DNA of 64,000 bases from a virus (IMGVR_UViG_3300035698_029839:233711-297710), one strand, 5' to 3'. Shown: positions 44,560-52,016, counted from the stretch's first letter. Made by a program: numbers and translations. Notes: generated from the letters alone by a model not told the origin.

Positions 44560-44619
44560 ATGGACCCGAATGATTTAATCAATTATGATCCTGAAGATGT
44601 TCAAAATGTATTTGAGTAA
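44560..44619 (+). CDS. 19-aa acidic peptide
   Basis: MDPNDLINYDPEDVQNVFE after AAGGAGAG. Very short; plausible because it has a good ribosome site and the next element follows its stop. Confidence 0.4.
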   Translation: MDPNDLINYDPEDVQNVFE

Positions 44620-44652
44620 TTCCAGACAATCGGTTTTATGAAAAGGTAAGGT
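44620..44652 (+). promoter_or_regulatory. CCAGACAA element, start codon adjacent
   Basis: Right half is degenerate (GTAAGGT) and joins ATG at 44653. Confidence 0.5.
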
Positions 44653-44946
44653 ATGATATTTAAACATAGAGAAACTCAGAAACCTGCATTATGGATAACT
44701 CCTTATAATGCAAACTGGCGGGATCAAGATGATCCTAATTTGTATAAAATTACAGACTGGACAGATTTGCCAGACTCTCAGCCTTTTTATTCACAACTAG
44801 GAATACCTATAGAAATATGGAAAGGGCAAGGAAAGAAAGCTCTTTGGTTCTATTTTCTGGCTTTCCTAAAAGAAGATCATAGGTTTGTACATGATTTTTG
44901 GTTCTTTCTTTTGCCCTCTGGTTTTCCTGATAAGATTATTGGTTAA
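44653..44946 (+). CDS. 97-aa protein
   Basis: Aromatic-rich (many Trp and Phe), possibly beta. Unknown. Confidence 0.72.
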   Translation: MIFKHRETQKPALWITPYNANWRDQDDPNLYKITDWTDLPDSQPFYSQLGIPIEIWKGQGKKALWFYFLAFLKEDHRFVHDFWFFLLPSGFPDKIIG

Positions 44947-44979
44947 TTCCAGACAAGCGATTTTTTATTATTATAGGTT
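44947..44979 (+). promoter_or_regulatory. CCAGACAA element upstream of 45006
   Basis: Copy with TATAGGTTGTTAAT. Confidence 0.65.
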
Positions 44980-45005
44980 GTTAATACTATTTTTGGAGAG
45001 AAAAA

Positions 45006-45470
45006 ATGGAAACTATGCAACAGTTTAATAATGTTTGTGTTGAAGAAATAGAAAATTACTATAAAAAAAGAAAAGAAATTGAAGAAGATATAAAAAATTT
45101 AGAAACAAAAAAAGAAAATTTAAGATACCCTCGTATGAAAAGCATTTTTACGTCAATAGCTGAGCAAATACAAAAGAGATTAAAAGCAAGTGGATATGTT
45201 TTTTATGGGCCTTTTGGGTTATGTTGTGAAACTACTATTTATTGGTTAAAAGATATGGAAAAAGATATAATAAAAGATGATAATATTTTGGGGGGTTTAA
45301 CTCTTATATCTAATGGTAACGAATGGGCGATTAGAGATAAAAATAAAGTTAATGACAATTATGCAAAAGGAAGTATAGCAGAAATGAATGGTATGAATTA
45401 TGCCACTGTACAAATAGAAGAAAAAATGAATATTGATTGGCTTGTAGAATTTGCAAAAGAAGATGGTTAA
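45006..45470 (+). CDS. Coiled-coil protein, 154 aa
   Basis: N-terminal coiled coil (about 5-45), then a mixed domain with FYGPFGLCCETTIYWL. Unknown. Confidence 0.78.
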   Translation: METMQQFNNVCVEEIENYYKKRKEIEEDIKNLETKKENLRYPRMKSIFTSIAEQIQKRLKASGYVFYGPFGLCCETTIYWLKDMEKDIIKDDNILGGLTLISNGNEWAIRDKNKVNDNYAKGSIAEMNGMNYATVQIEEKMNIDWLVEFAKEDG

Positions 45471-45503
45471 TTCCAGACAAGTGATTTTCCGATGTTATAG
45501 AGT
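45471..45503 (+). promoter_or_regulatory. CCAGACAA element, start codon adjacent
   Basis: Joins ATG at 45504. Confidence 0.55.
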
Positions 45504-45650
45504 ATGGCAAAAGGAAAAAAACATTCTGTTTTGAGAGTAAGAAAAAAGAGTTTAACGGATAGAACTCGTCTCAATACTATGGTTATTCCTGACAAAAAGA
45601 AAACAAAAAACAAAAAGAAATGCAGAAAGAAGGTAAATTATGACGACTAG
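45504..45650 (+). CDS. 48-aa highly basic protein
   Basis: MAKGKKHSVLRVRKKSLTDR..., about 40 % Lys/Arg. Possible nucleic-acid binder. Leaderless; overlaps the next gene. Confidence 0.62.
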   Translation: MAKGKKHSVLRVRKKSLTDRTRLNTMVIPDKKKTKNKKKCRKKVNYDD

Positions 45651-45864
45651 AAAGGACACATTCGGAGTATTTGTCTACACGAAAAAAAATGATAGAAATG
45701 TTTCTTATGAGTATTTCTCAGAAAATAAAAAAGCAGTTACAGCTGCTAAAAAAACCTTTTCTGACCTGCCGAATAAGAAAGATTGTTATGTAGAAGTATG
45801 GGAACAGGACGAGAGAGGGATGTGGGGAAGTGTTGGAGAGCCTATTTGGAAATCAGATAAGTAA
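45640..45864 (+). CDS. 74-aa protein
   Basis: Start lies inside the previous gene with AGAAGGTAA upstream. Mixed; unknown. Confidence 0.7.
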   Translation: MTTRKDTFGVFVYTKKNDRNVSYEYFSENKKAVTAAKKTFSDLPNKKDCYVEVWEQDERGMWGSVGEPIWKSDK

Positions 45865-45896
45865 TTCCAGACAAGTGATTTTTTCTTTCTATAACT
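45864..45896 (+). promoter_or_regulatory. CCAGACAA element upstream of 45924
   Basis: Copy with a variant TATAACTTGTTAAT. Confidence 0.6.
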
Positions 45897-45923
45897 TGTT
45901 AATGTTAATTTAATGGAGAAATA

Positions 45924-46229
45924 ATGATAGAAATAATGATAGAAATAATGATTGGTGCATTGCTTGCGATTGTTGCTTATTTGTTTTTGGGTTATCTTTG
46001 GAAACAAAGGAAACAGAAGAAACAGTACAAAAAATGTGTTTATCAGGTGGTTGAAATGCTTAGAGCATACAACAGAAACCCTGCTGATATAAAAAATTGC
46101 GAAACACAATATGAGGCTGTTTGTAAGGCAACTGAATATTTGACTGCTACTGTTTGTGAAGAAATGTTGCAATATCTCCCTAAAGAAGAACAAATAGATT
46201 ATGAAAAACAGTTTAAGAGAGATAAGTAG
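45924..46229 (+). CDS. Single-pass membrane protein, 101 aa
   Basis: N-terminal MIEIMIEIMIG repeat, transmembrane helix (about 8-28), then a charged helical domain. Unknown. Confidence 0.75.
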   Translation: MIEIMIEIMIGALLAIVAYLFLGYLWKQRKQKKQYKKCVYQVVEMLRAYNRNPADIKNCETQYEAVCKATEYLTATVCEEMLQYLPKEEQIDYEKQFKRDK

Positions 46230-46232
46230 ATT

Positions 46233-46436
46233 ATGAGAACATTAAACAAAAGACAAAAGAAAATTCTGGACAAATGGTTCGAGACAATAAAAAACGAGCC
46301 AGGACTAGGTGTGGCAGATGTTGTTGAAGACTTATTGCCATATGATATATGGAAAGAACTCGAGAGGCTAAACGATCACGAGACTATCTACCAGAATATC
46401 AACAGATATATCAATGACAAAGCTATGGCAGACTAG
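46233..46436 (+). CDS. 67-aa helical protein
   Basis: Three nt after the previous stop. Unknown. Confidence 0.68.
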   Translation: MRTLNKRQKKILDKWFETIKNEPGLGVADVVEDLLPYDIWKELERLNDHETIYQNINRYINDKAMAD

Positions 46437-46437
46437 T

Positions 46438-46470
46438 TTCCAGACAACTGATTTTCAGGAGAGATATATT
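46438..46470 (+). promoter_or_regulatory. CCAGACAA element, start codon adjacent
   Basis: Unlike the other start-adjacent copies it contains AGGAG before ATG at 46471. Confidence 0.5.
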
Positions 46471-46683
46471 ATGACAGATAAGATAAAACAAATATTTGAG
46501 CATTTTATGGCCCTGAGATTTGCTCATATAAAAGTTGCTGATCCTTATTATAAAGAGTGGCAAGATAGATTTGAAACTGGTATAGAGTGGCAAAAGTCAG
46601 ACTACTCTAATCGGTTTGCACTAAAAACTCTTGCTCCAGATCTTTATCCTGATGATAAAGATGATTTCTTTATAAGAGAGTAA
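46471..46683 (+). CDS. 70-aa protein
   Basis: MTDKIKQIFEHFMALRFAH...; start chosen at the ATG after AGGAGAG. Unknown. Confidence 0.7.
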   Translation: MTDKIKQIFEHFMALRFAHIKVADPYYKEWQDRFETGIEWQKSDYSNRFALKTLAPDLYPDDKDDFFIRE

Positions 46684-46716
46684 TTCCAGACAACTGATTT
46701 TTTACTCTTATAGGTT
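46684..46716 (+). promoter_or_regulatory. CCAGACAA element upstream of 46747
   Basis: Copy with TATAGGTTGTTAAT. Confidence 0.6.
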
Positions 46717-46746
46717 GTTAATCGCAACACCGAATAGGAGAAACAA

Positions 46747-46782
46747 ATGCAAACTGCTACAAAATTACAATATGATTATTGA
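46747..46782 (+). CDS. Possible 11-aa peptide
   Basis: MQTATKLQYDY after TAGGAGAAAC. The only frame behind a complete element, so perhaps real or a truncated gene. Confidence 0.3.
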   Translation: MQTATKLQYDY

Positions 46783-46791
46783 TTGTTATAA

Positions 46792-46824
46792 TTCCAGACA
46801 AATGGTTTTCTGGAACAGTATAAT
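46792..46824 (+). promoter_or_regulatory. CCAGACAA element upstream of a noncoding RNA
   Basis: Copy ending CAGTATAATG; no gene follows for 280 nt. Confidence 0.55.
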
Positions 46825-46829
46825 GTAAA

Positions 46830-47048
46830 TAGACGAGATATAACCCTAAAGTAAAGCCTGAAAGAGAGGTGCTAGATGCGAAGTTAAACTAACTATTTAT
46901 TAATGGGATATTTTTAGAGAATTTTTGAACTTCGAGTTTTTGTGGTCTTCTCAAGCAAGTAAAAAGACCACCAGCAATTATTCTTTTTAGCTTGTTTTTG
47001 ATTTGTCAAAAGTCCCTCATTTTGAGGAGAGATGAGGGACTATTCCTT
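46830..47048 (+). ncRNA. Unassigned structured RNA with terminator
   Basis: Between its own element and a terminator. CGAAGTT/AACTTCG long-range stem, GTGGTCTT/AAAGACCAC hairpin at 46942-46972. No frame. Unknown class. Confidence 0.5.
47011..47048 (+). terminator. Intrinsic terminator
   Basis: AGTCCCTCAT/ATGAGGGACT stem then a T-rich tail. Confidence 0.7.
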
Positions 47049-47081
47049 TTCCAGACAAGTGATTTTCTCTTATTGTAAGTT
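47049..47081 (+). promoter_or_regulatory. CCAGACAA element upstream of 47110
   Basis: Copy with GTAAGTTGTTAAT. Confidence 0.6.
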
Positions 47082-47109
47082 GTTAATGATTATCTTTTGG
47101 AGATAAAAA

Positions 47110-47187
47110 ATGTTTATAATATTAGCAACAGGAAATTGGCCAGGAGCTTTCACGATAGTCGGTGTTGCTTTTGCTTTTGCTTGGTAG
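47110..47187 (+). CDS. 25-aa hydrophobic peptide
   Basis: MFIILATGNWPGAFTIVGVAFAFAW, a single membrane helix, after TTTGGAGAT. Confidence 0.45.
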   Translation: MFIILATGNWPGAFTIVGVAFAFAW

Positions 47188-47203
47188 ATGAGGGGCACTT
47201 AAA

Positions 47204-47404
47204 ATGAGTAAAGTAAGAAGATGTCCTTGGTGTAATAAAGTTGTTGTAGGACACCCTAATAAGAAATTCTGTAACACTAAACACAAAGATAAATATCATA
47301 ACACTAAAAACCCTAGAGGAATATACAAACACTTGCACCCTGATAATATCTCAATAGAAGATGAAATGCACCCTTGCGATCCGCACTCGTTAGGTCAAGA
47401 ATAG
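47204..47404 (+). CDS. Small zinc-binding protein, 66 aa
   Basis: RRCPWCNKVVVGHPNKKFCNTKHKDKYHN: a treble-clef-like Cys/His set typical of small phage zinc proteins. Unknown role. Confidence 0.75.
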   Translation: MSKVRRCPWCNKVVVGHPNKKFCNTKHKDKYHNTKNPRGIYKHLHPDNISIEDEMHPCDPHSLGQE

Positions 47405-47406
47405 TT

Positions 47407-47439
47407 TTCCAGACAAATGGTTTTTTGTTTCTCTAATGT
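47407..47439 (+). promoter_or_regulatory. CCAGACAA element, start codon adjacent
   Basis: Degenerate right half (CTAATGT) joining ATG at 47440. Confidence 0.5.
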
Positions 47440-47598
47440 ATGGCAAAGAAAAAGAAAATTAAAATAAGACGACCATTTTTAGGCTTTGAAAATAAAGCAA
47501 AAGATGAGATAATAATTGATGAAGAAAAGATAAAACAAACTTTCCCTGATATACAACAAAGATTAGAATATGTTAATGCACTAATAAATAAATTCTAG
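47440..47598 (+). CDS. 52-aa basic protein
   Basis: MAKKKKIKIRRPFLGF..., leaderless. Start resembles the basic gene at 45504. Confidence 0.6.
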   Translation: MAKKKKIKIRRPFLGFENKAKDEIIIDEEKIKQTFPDIQQRLEYVNALINKF

Positions 47599-47609
47599 AA
47601 AAAAGAAAA

Positions 47610-47825
47610 ATGAAAGTTGAAAAAGCAATACAATACTATAAAGAACGTCTTATCCGCAAGGCAAAGAAAAACGGATTGTGGGAAAACTTTGGACAAGAAG
47701 AAATAGGTATATTAGAAGAGATTTACTCCAAACATAAATACAAAGATGATGGAGTTTGGGATAAGATAGAAGCTTTTGATAATTGGTGTATGAATTGTGA
47801 TTTAGGAGTACTAAAAAATGAATAA
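47610..47825 (+). CDS. 71-aa protein
   Basis: Helical. Overlaps the next gene by 8 nt. Unknown. Confidence 0.68.
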   Translation: MKVEKAIQYYKERLIRKAKKNGLWENFGQEEIGILEEIYSKHKYKDDGVWDKIEAFDNWCMNCDLGVLKNE

Positions 47826-47994
47826 TGGAACAATCAGAGTGCTAGGAGATATGCCAACAGAGTTAAGATGTCCGTATGGCTGCGATGGTGGTGATGTTAC
47901 AGTCGATTCTAAAACAGGAAAATGTAAAATTTGCGGCAGAGTTTACAATATAGAACCTACGCAAATAATAGTAGGGGTTTTTCCAGACAACTGA
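47818..47994 (+). CDS. 58-aa zinc-ribbon protein
   Basis: CPYGCDGG...CKICGR; C-terminal VFPDN and stop are encoded by the next element. Confidence 0.68.
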   Translation: MNNGTIRVLGDMPTELRCPYGCDGGDVTVDSKTGKCKICGRVYNIEPTQIIVGVFPDN

Positions 47995-48013
47995 TTTTTT
48001 GCTTTTGTAGGTT
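47981..48013 (+). promoter_or_regulatory. CCAGACAA element upstream of 48042
   Basis: Copy overlapping the previous stop; GTAGGTTGTTAAT. Confidence 0.65.
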
Positions 48014-48041
48014 GTTAATCGAAACCTTGCGGAGATATAAA

Positions 48042-48167
48042 ATGGACTGGTTAGATAAGAAAATACAAGAACAAAAACATAATATTGATATTATGAAAAG
48101 AGTTTGCGATCCTTTTGAACCTGCTGATTTACAGGAAAAAAAAGAACGCGGAGAGCTTGACGAATAA
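48042..48167 (+). CDS. 41-aa acidic peptide
   Basis: MDWLDKKIQEQKHN... after GCGGAGAT. Helical. Confidence 0.6.
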   Translation: MDWLDKKIQEQKHNIDIMKRVCDPFEPADLQEKKERGELDE

Positions 48168-48168
48168 C

Positions 48169-48201
48169 TTCCAGACAAGTGGTTTTGTGCTTGTGTAGGT
48201 T
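48169..48201 (+). promoter_or_regulatory. CCAGACAA element upstream of 48232
   Basis: Copy with GTAGGTTGTTAAT. Confidence 0.65.
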
Positions 48202-48231
48202 GTTAATCGAAACCTTTTAGGAGTAAACGAA

Positions 48232-48543
48232 ATGAAGTTAATGACAAAAGAAATCCTGGATAAAATACCTGCTTTGTATGCAGACGAAAACATTCCACTT
48301 GGTGAAAAAATCTGTTATGTTAGATTCTTTCACCCTTTTTCAAGTTGGAAATGGTTCGCAACGGAATTTGACCCCGAAACAGGTATATTTTTTGGATGGG
48401 TTGATGGTTCTTTTCCTGAATGGGGAAATTTTTCTCTTGAAGAAATGCAAGGTGTTAAGGTTAGAGGTTTGGGAATTGAAAGAGATATGCACTTTACCCC
48501 CAAACCAATGAAAGAAATATCCGAATATAAAGAAAGAGGTTAA
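48232..48543 (+). CDS. Conserved small phage protein, 103 aa
   Basis: Pattern [44 protein letters not shown] resembles a widely distributed phage/plasmid DUF with 'K.F...WTWY..EFD...FFGLV.G...E.GYFSL.EL'. Function unknown. Confidence 0.85.
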   Translation: MKLMTKEILDKIPALYADENIPLGEKICYVRFFHPFSSWKWFATEFDPETGIFFGWVDGSFPEWGNFSLEEMQGVKVRGLGIERDMHFTPKPMKEISEYKERG

Positions 48544-48550
48544 AACAGAA

Positions 48551-48627
48551 GCCTTGTTATCCTTTCCCGATAGTCTTTAGTTGCAAGTCGGTAATAAATT
48601 AAAGATGAAGGATAGCAAGGCATTTTT
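48551..48627 (+). terminator. Long terminator or small RNA
   Basis: GCCTTGTTATCCTT pairs with AAGGATAGCAAGGC across a 45-nt loop, then ATTTTT. Confidence 0.55.
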
Positions 48628-48658
48628 CCAGACAAGTGGTTTTTTGTTTGTGTAGGTT
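48626..48658 (+). promoter_or_regulatory. CCAGACAA element upstream of 48693
   Basis: Copy with GTAGGTTGTTAAT. Confidence 0.65.
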
Positions 48659-48692
48659 GTTAATCGAAACCTTTTTTTAGGAGTAAACGAAA

Positions 48693-48959
48693 ATGGCAAA
48701 AAAATCATTCAGAACGGACGAGGCTTTTGCAAGTATTGCGACAGCAATCAATTTAGTTGCAGCCGAAATGGAAAAGCCAAAAGAACAGCAAAACGAAAAA
48801 AGAGCGGGACAGGTTGCTTTGGCAGCAGTCAAAGTTATTGTTGATTCTGAAGCAGCATCAATGAATAGTGATAAATTTGACCTTGCCCCGATAGCAGAAA
48901 TTGAGGGAAAAATTGAGCAAGCAGTCGGGACAATCGAACCGCCGCCACTAACATTTTAA
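48693..48959 (+). CDS. 88-aa protein
   Basis: Ala/Glu-rich helical protein after TTTTAGGAG. Less AT-rich than its surroundings (several GCG and GCA codons). Unknown. Confidence 0.7.
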   Translation: MAKKSFRTDEAFASIATAINLVAAEMEKPKEQQNEKRAGQVALAAVKVIVDSEAASMNSDKFDLAPIAEIEGKIEQAVGTIEPPPLTF

Positions 48960-48972
48960 GGTTTTCGGTTTG

Positions 48973-48999
48973 CCCCCTGTCTGATGCAGGGGGTTTTTC
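48973..48999 (+). terminator. Intrinsic terminator
   Basis: CCCCCTG TCTGATG CAGGGGG then TTTTTC. Confidence 0.85.
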
Positions 49000-49001
49000 T
49001 T

Positions 49002-49034
49002 TTCCAGACAAGTGGTTTTTTACTATTATAGATT
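49002..49034 (+). promoter_or_regulatory. CCAGACAA element upstream of 49067
   Basis: Copy with TATAGATTGATAAG, a diverged right end. Confidence 0.6.
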
Positions 49035-49066
49035 GATAAGTTAATAATCTTTTTTAGGAGTAAAAA

Positions 49067-49240
49067 ATGATACAAGTAAAAACAACAAAAAAACCTATCG
49101 AACTTGGGGCAATTCCAAAAAACACGATGGCGCATACAAAAGGTCTCGATGAGATTGATTTGTGGGCGGCAAAAGTCGGAAAAGCAGAAAAAAGAAAAAG
49201 AGAAATAACACCCGTTAAAAAACATATTGTTTGTACTTAA
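49067..49240 (+). CDS. 57-aa basic protein
   Basis: TTTTAGGAG site. MIQVKTTKKPIELGAIPKN...; unknown. Confidence 0.65.
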   Translation: MIQVKTTKKPIELGAIPKNTMAHTKGLDEIDLWAAKVGKAEKRKREITPVKKHIVCT

Positions 49241-49253
49241 TACCTCAAAACCT

Positions 49254-49290
49254 TGCCTCTGCTTATCTAATAAATAAGCAGGGGCACCTT
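49254..49290 (+). terminator. Intrinsic terminator
   Basis: GCCTCTGCTTAT/ATAAGCAGGGGC stem, then a short T tail shared with the next element. Confidence 0.7.
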
Positions 49291-49323
49291 TTCCAGACAA
49301 GTGGTTTTTTACTCTTATAGATT
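49291..49323 (+). promoter_or_regulatory. CCAGACAA element upstream of a noncoding RNA
   Basis: Copy with TATAGATTGTTA; no gene follows for 330 nt. Confidence 0.6.
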
Positions 49324-49339
49324 GTTATTTGAAAAGTAA

Positions 49340-49580
49340 ATAAAAGAGCCGAAAGAAATTAGTGAGATATTGTTTAAGGCATAGGGTTACAGACCTAAAG
49401 AATGCGCAAGGGCGAAGCCCCTGAGAACTAACTAACAAGTCTGATTAGTCTTTTCTGTAAGAAGATAGCATATATAGACAATATCCTACTACTTCCTTTC
49501 TGCCCAATTTTGGAAACTACTAATTTTGTTTTTCATAGCCCCATCCAGCGGTGGGTAATAACACTGGACGTAATAAGGAA
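49340..49580 (+). ncRNA. Unassigned structured RNA
   Basis: Gene-free. GATATTGT (about 49369) pairs with ACAATATC (about 49479); inner GGGC-GAA-GCCCC hairpin near 49420; 3' hairpin CCAG..CTGG near 49547. A group I intron was considered; too short and no convincing core. Unknown class. Confidence 0.45.
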
Positions 49581-49584
49581 TAAA

Positions 49585-49617
49585 TTCCAGACAGGTGGTT
49601 TTTTATTATTATAGTTT
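49585..49617 (+). promoter_or_regulatory. CCAGACA element upstream of 49650
   Basis: Variant TTCCAGACAGG. Confidence 0.6.
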
Positions 49618-49649
49618 GTTAATGATAACCTTTTTTTAGGAGTGAAAAA

Positions 49650-49943
49650 ATGTTAGGGAAAAAAACAAATTGTGATTTATCAGCAGGGATAGCAAAACTT
49701 GACCTTGAAAAACTTACAAAACAGGTAGAAATTCACTTTTATTCTCTTATGGAGAAAATAAGACGAAAATCATCTAGTATAATAAACGATAGTCTAAAAA
49801 TAGAAGATAGAAAAGATAGTTTATCTTCTATGTCGGCAACGGGTGCTGATGAATTTACTAGATTATCTGAAAGCCTCGCAGAGACAACCGAATTATTACA
49901 TACATTATACAACACAACAGATAGAGAAATAATTATCGAATAA
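49650..49943 (+). CDS. Helical protein, 97 aa
   Basis: Coiled-coil-like throughout; TTTTAGGAG site. Unknown. Confidence 0.72.
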   Translation: MLGKKTNCDLSAGIAKLDLEKLTKQVEIHFYSLMEKIRRKSSSIINDSLKIEDRKDSLSSMSATGADEFTRLSESLAETTELLHTLYNTTDREIIIE

Positions 49944-49959
49944 TAAAAATTTGGCAACT

Positions 49960-49993
49960 TTCCAGACAGATGGTTTTTTGTTATAGTAGGTTG
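49960..49993 (+). promoter_or_regulatory. CCAGACA element upstream of 50027
   Basis: Variant TTCCAGACAGA; GTAGGTTGTTAAT. Confidence 0.6.
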
Positions 49994-50026
49994 TTAATGA
50001 TAACCTTTTTTTAGGAGAAAAAAACA

Positions 50027-50230
50027 ATGTTAGACTTTATTGATGTTATAGATTTAACAAGTGAAAAAGATGAGGGAAGAAATAGACAAACATCTTTGTC
50101 AATAAGTGATAAAAAACCTCTTGAATTAGGTGTTGTCGGTGGAATATCTCACAATACAAATATTACTTTTGATAAAATCAATGCTCAAAAGATGATTGAT
50201 TTTTGTCAAACGATAATAAATAAAGAATAA
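50027..50230 (+). CDS. 67-aa protein
   Basis: TTTTAGGAG site. Unknown. Confidence 0.68.
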   Translation: MLDFIDVIDLTSEKDEGRNRQTSLSISDKKPLELGVVGGISHNTNITFDKINAQKMIDFCQTIINKE

Positions 50231-50263
50231 TTCCAGACAGGTGGTTTTTTGTTATAGTAGGTT
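50231..50263 (+). promoter_or_regulatory. CCAGACA element upstream of 50296
   Basis: Last + strand copy in the window; GTAGGTTGTTAAT. Confidence 0.62.
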
Positions 50264-50295
50264 GTTAATGATAACCTTTTTTTAGGAGTAAAAAA

Positions 50296-51030
50296 ATGAC
50301 AGAAAAAACAACAAAAACAGCAGTAAAAGCGGTTGACAGTGGATTAAAAGTCAACCTCCCAATTACGACAAAACCTGTCGTGATTGAAAGAAAAATGTCG
50401 TCAAAAGGTATTGCTGACGATATGACAAGTCGTATTATGGGAAAATTGATTGGTTTTGGGGATTTATACGACCCTAAAACTCAACAATTTTTGAGTGAAG
50501 ATGAATTGAAAGCAAAAGGCGCGGTGTTTATTACAGTGTCGTTGAATAAAATCTTGATTGTTGGCAAAGATACAAACGCAAAAAGCAGACTCACGAAAGA
50601 ACCGACTCCATATATCAGAAAAACGACAAAAATTCAGGTCATTGGCAACGTAAATTGGACCCCTTTTATCAACAAACGTGGTTCAAAAGACTTTGTATCG
50701 GCTGAGCAAAGAGCAAACAAGGTCGAAAATTACGAGAATTGCAAAGCAATCGGAAAAAAAGATGATTTTCGTTATGTTTGCGGCGTAGTTTTTCAGGTTT
50801 TGGAAAGTGCAAAGTATTACGATGAAAATGGTAAGGAATACGATAAAGACAAACTTACTGCTGAATATCTCAAAACAGCAAGCAAAGCAAGCAAGCAGAA
50901 AGAAGCCGACAAACACGGTATAGAATTAAAGTTTGACCCTCAGTATAGGACAACACGTATCGACAGTTGCGACTATCTCAGGGGGTTCGGCTTTGAGTAT
51001 AAGCCGACAGACAATCACCACAACTCCTGA
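50296..51030 (+). CDS. Hypothetical protein, 244 aa
   Basis: Lys-rich, mixed alpha/beta. It contains KIQVIGNVNWTPFINKRGSKDFV and a beta-rich middle. Base composition less AT-rich than the average here. Not recognised; ends before a strong terminator, so it closes the element-driven region. Confidence 0.8.
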   Translation: MTEKTTKTAVKAVDSGLKVNLPITTKPVVIERKMSSKGIADDMTSRIMGKLIGFGDLYDPKTQQFLSEDELKAKGAVFITVSLNKILIVGKDTNAKSRLTKEPTPYIRKTTKIQVIGNVNWTPFINKRGSKDFVSAEQRANKVENYENCKAIGKKDDFRYVCGVVFQVLESAKYYDENGKEYDKDKLTAEYLKTASKASKQKEADKHGIELKFDPQYRTTRIDSCDYLRGFGFEYKPTDNHHNS

Positions 51031-51051
51031 ATAGGTTGTTGCCTATTTTAA

Positions 51052-51089
51052 CCCTACCTATCTTAACCCGATAGGTAGGGTCTTTTTTA
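51052..51089 (+). terminator. Intrinsic terminator
   Basis: CCCTACCTATC TTAACCC GATAGGTAGGG then TCTTTTTT. Confidence 0.88.
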
Positions 51090-51302
51090 TTCTCCTGATA
51101 AAATAATTCTGGATAGAGATCATTCAGGATATAAAAGATCAATTTGCGTAAGGGTGACCCTTACCTACTTAGTCTCATACCTCCCCTATATTCTTATCGT
51201 TTTGAAAAATCGGTCATATTAGCAAAGGAATTTTACATTTAAAACTTTTTAAATATTTTTATTAAAGGGATTTTAATATAAAAAATAGAATTATACTCTA
51301 TT

Positions 51303-52016
51303 ATGGCATTAACTAACTCAGAAAGACAGAAAAGATACAAATTAAGAAATCCTAAAAAAGCGAGATCTGGAAGAGTTAAAAATAGAAAAATTATTAGAGA
51401 ATTTTTATCTAATAATAAATGTGAATGTGGAGAATATAACCCAAATAAGCTATGTTTTCATCACAAGAATAATTCAGAAAAAGATTTTAAAATAACAAAT
51501 CTTGTATCATATAGTACAAATCGATTATTATCGGAGATATCCAAATGTATTGTATTATGTCAAAATTGTCATGCTAAATTACATATAGAACTAAAATATA
51601 AAGATCGATTATTTTTATTGCTAAATAGCTATAAGAACTCTCCTAGATATAAAAGATATAATAAAGAATCAAAACTTCTTTTATATTTCTATAAAGAGAC
51701 TTGTAATTGTTTAAATTGTAACCACGATTATAACGCCTCTCTTTGCTTTCATCATATAGATTTTGCTACAAAAAAGAAAGCAGTATCTCTCTTAAAAACT
51801 ATCCCTTCAATTAATAAAGAATTATCAAAAACTATATGTTTATGCAGAAATTGCCATGAAGATTTTCACTGTAAATATGGAAGAAAAACCAATCAATCTC
51901 AATTAGAACAATATATAGGTAAAAATGTAGAACCACTCAAAGTGGATATAAAAGATTACTTACCTCTTATCGAACAAAACATTTCTAAATACTACAACCT
52001 ATCTTTTTCCCTATAA
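51303..52016 (+). CDS. Tandem HNH-type zinc nuclease
   Basis: 237 residues with two copies of one unit: CECGEYNPNKLCFHHKN...ISKCIVLCQNCHAKLH (about 38-92) and CLNCNHDYNASLCFHHIDFATKKK...LSKTICLCRNCHEDFH (about 135-190). The gene at 19069 has a single unit. Stands alone between two gene blocks, a free-standing mobile-type nuclease. Confidence 0.85.
   Translation: MALTNSERQKRYKLRNPKKARSGRVKNRKIIREFLSNNKCECGEYNPNKLCFHHKNNSEKDFKITNLVSYSTNRLLSEISKCIVLCQNCHAKLHIELKYKDRLFLLLNSYKNSPRYKRYNKESKLLLYFYKETCNCLNCNHDYNASLCFHHIDFATKKKAVSLLKTIPSINKELSKTICLCRNCHEDFHCKYGRKTNQSQLEQYIGKNVEPLKVDIKDYLPLIEQNISKYYNLSFSL

Noticed and set aside
49340-49580. Group I intron
   Set aside because: An AAGATA...TAGAC stretch recalls the conserved 3' core, but the region is too short and flanking exons of a split gene are absent.
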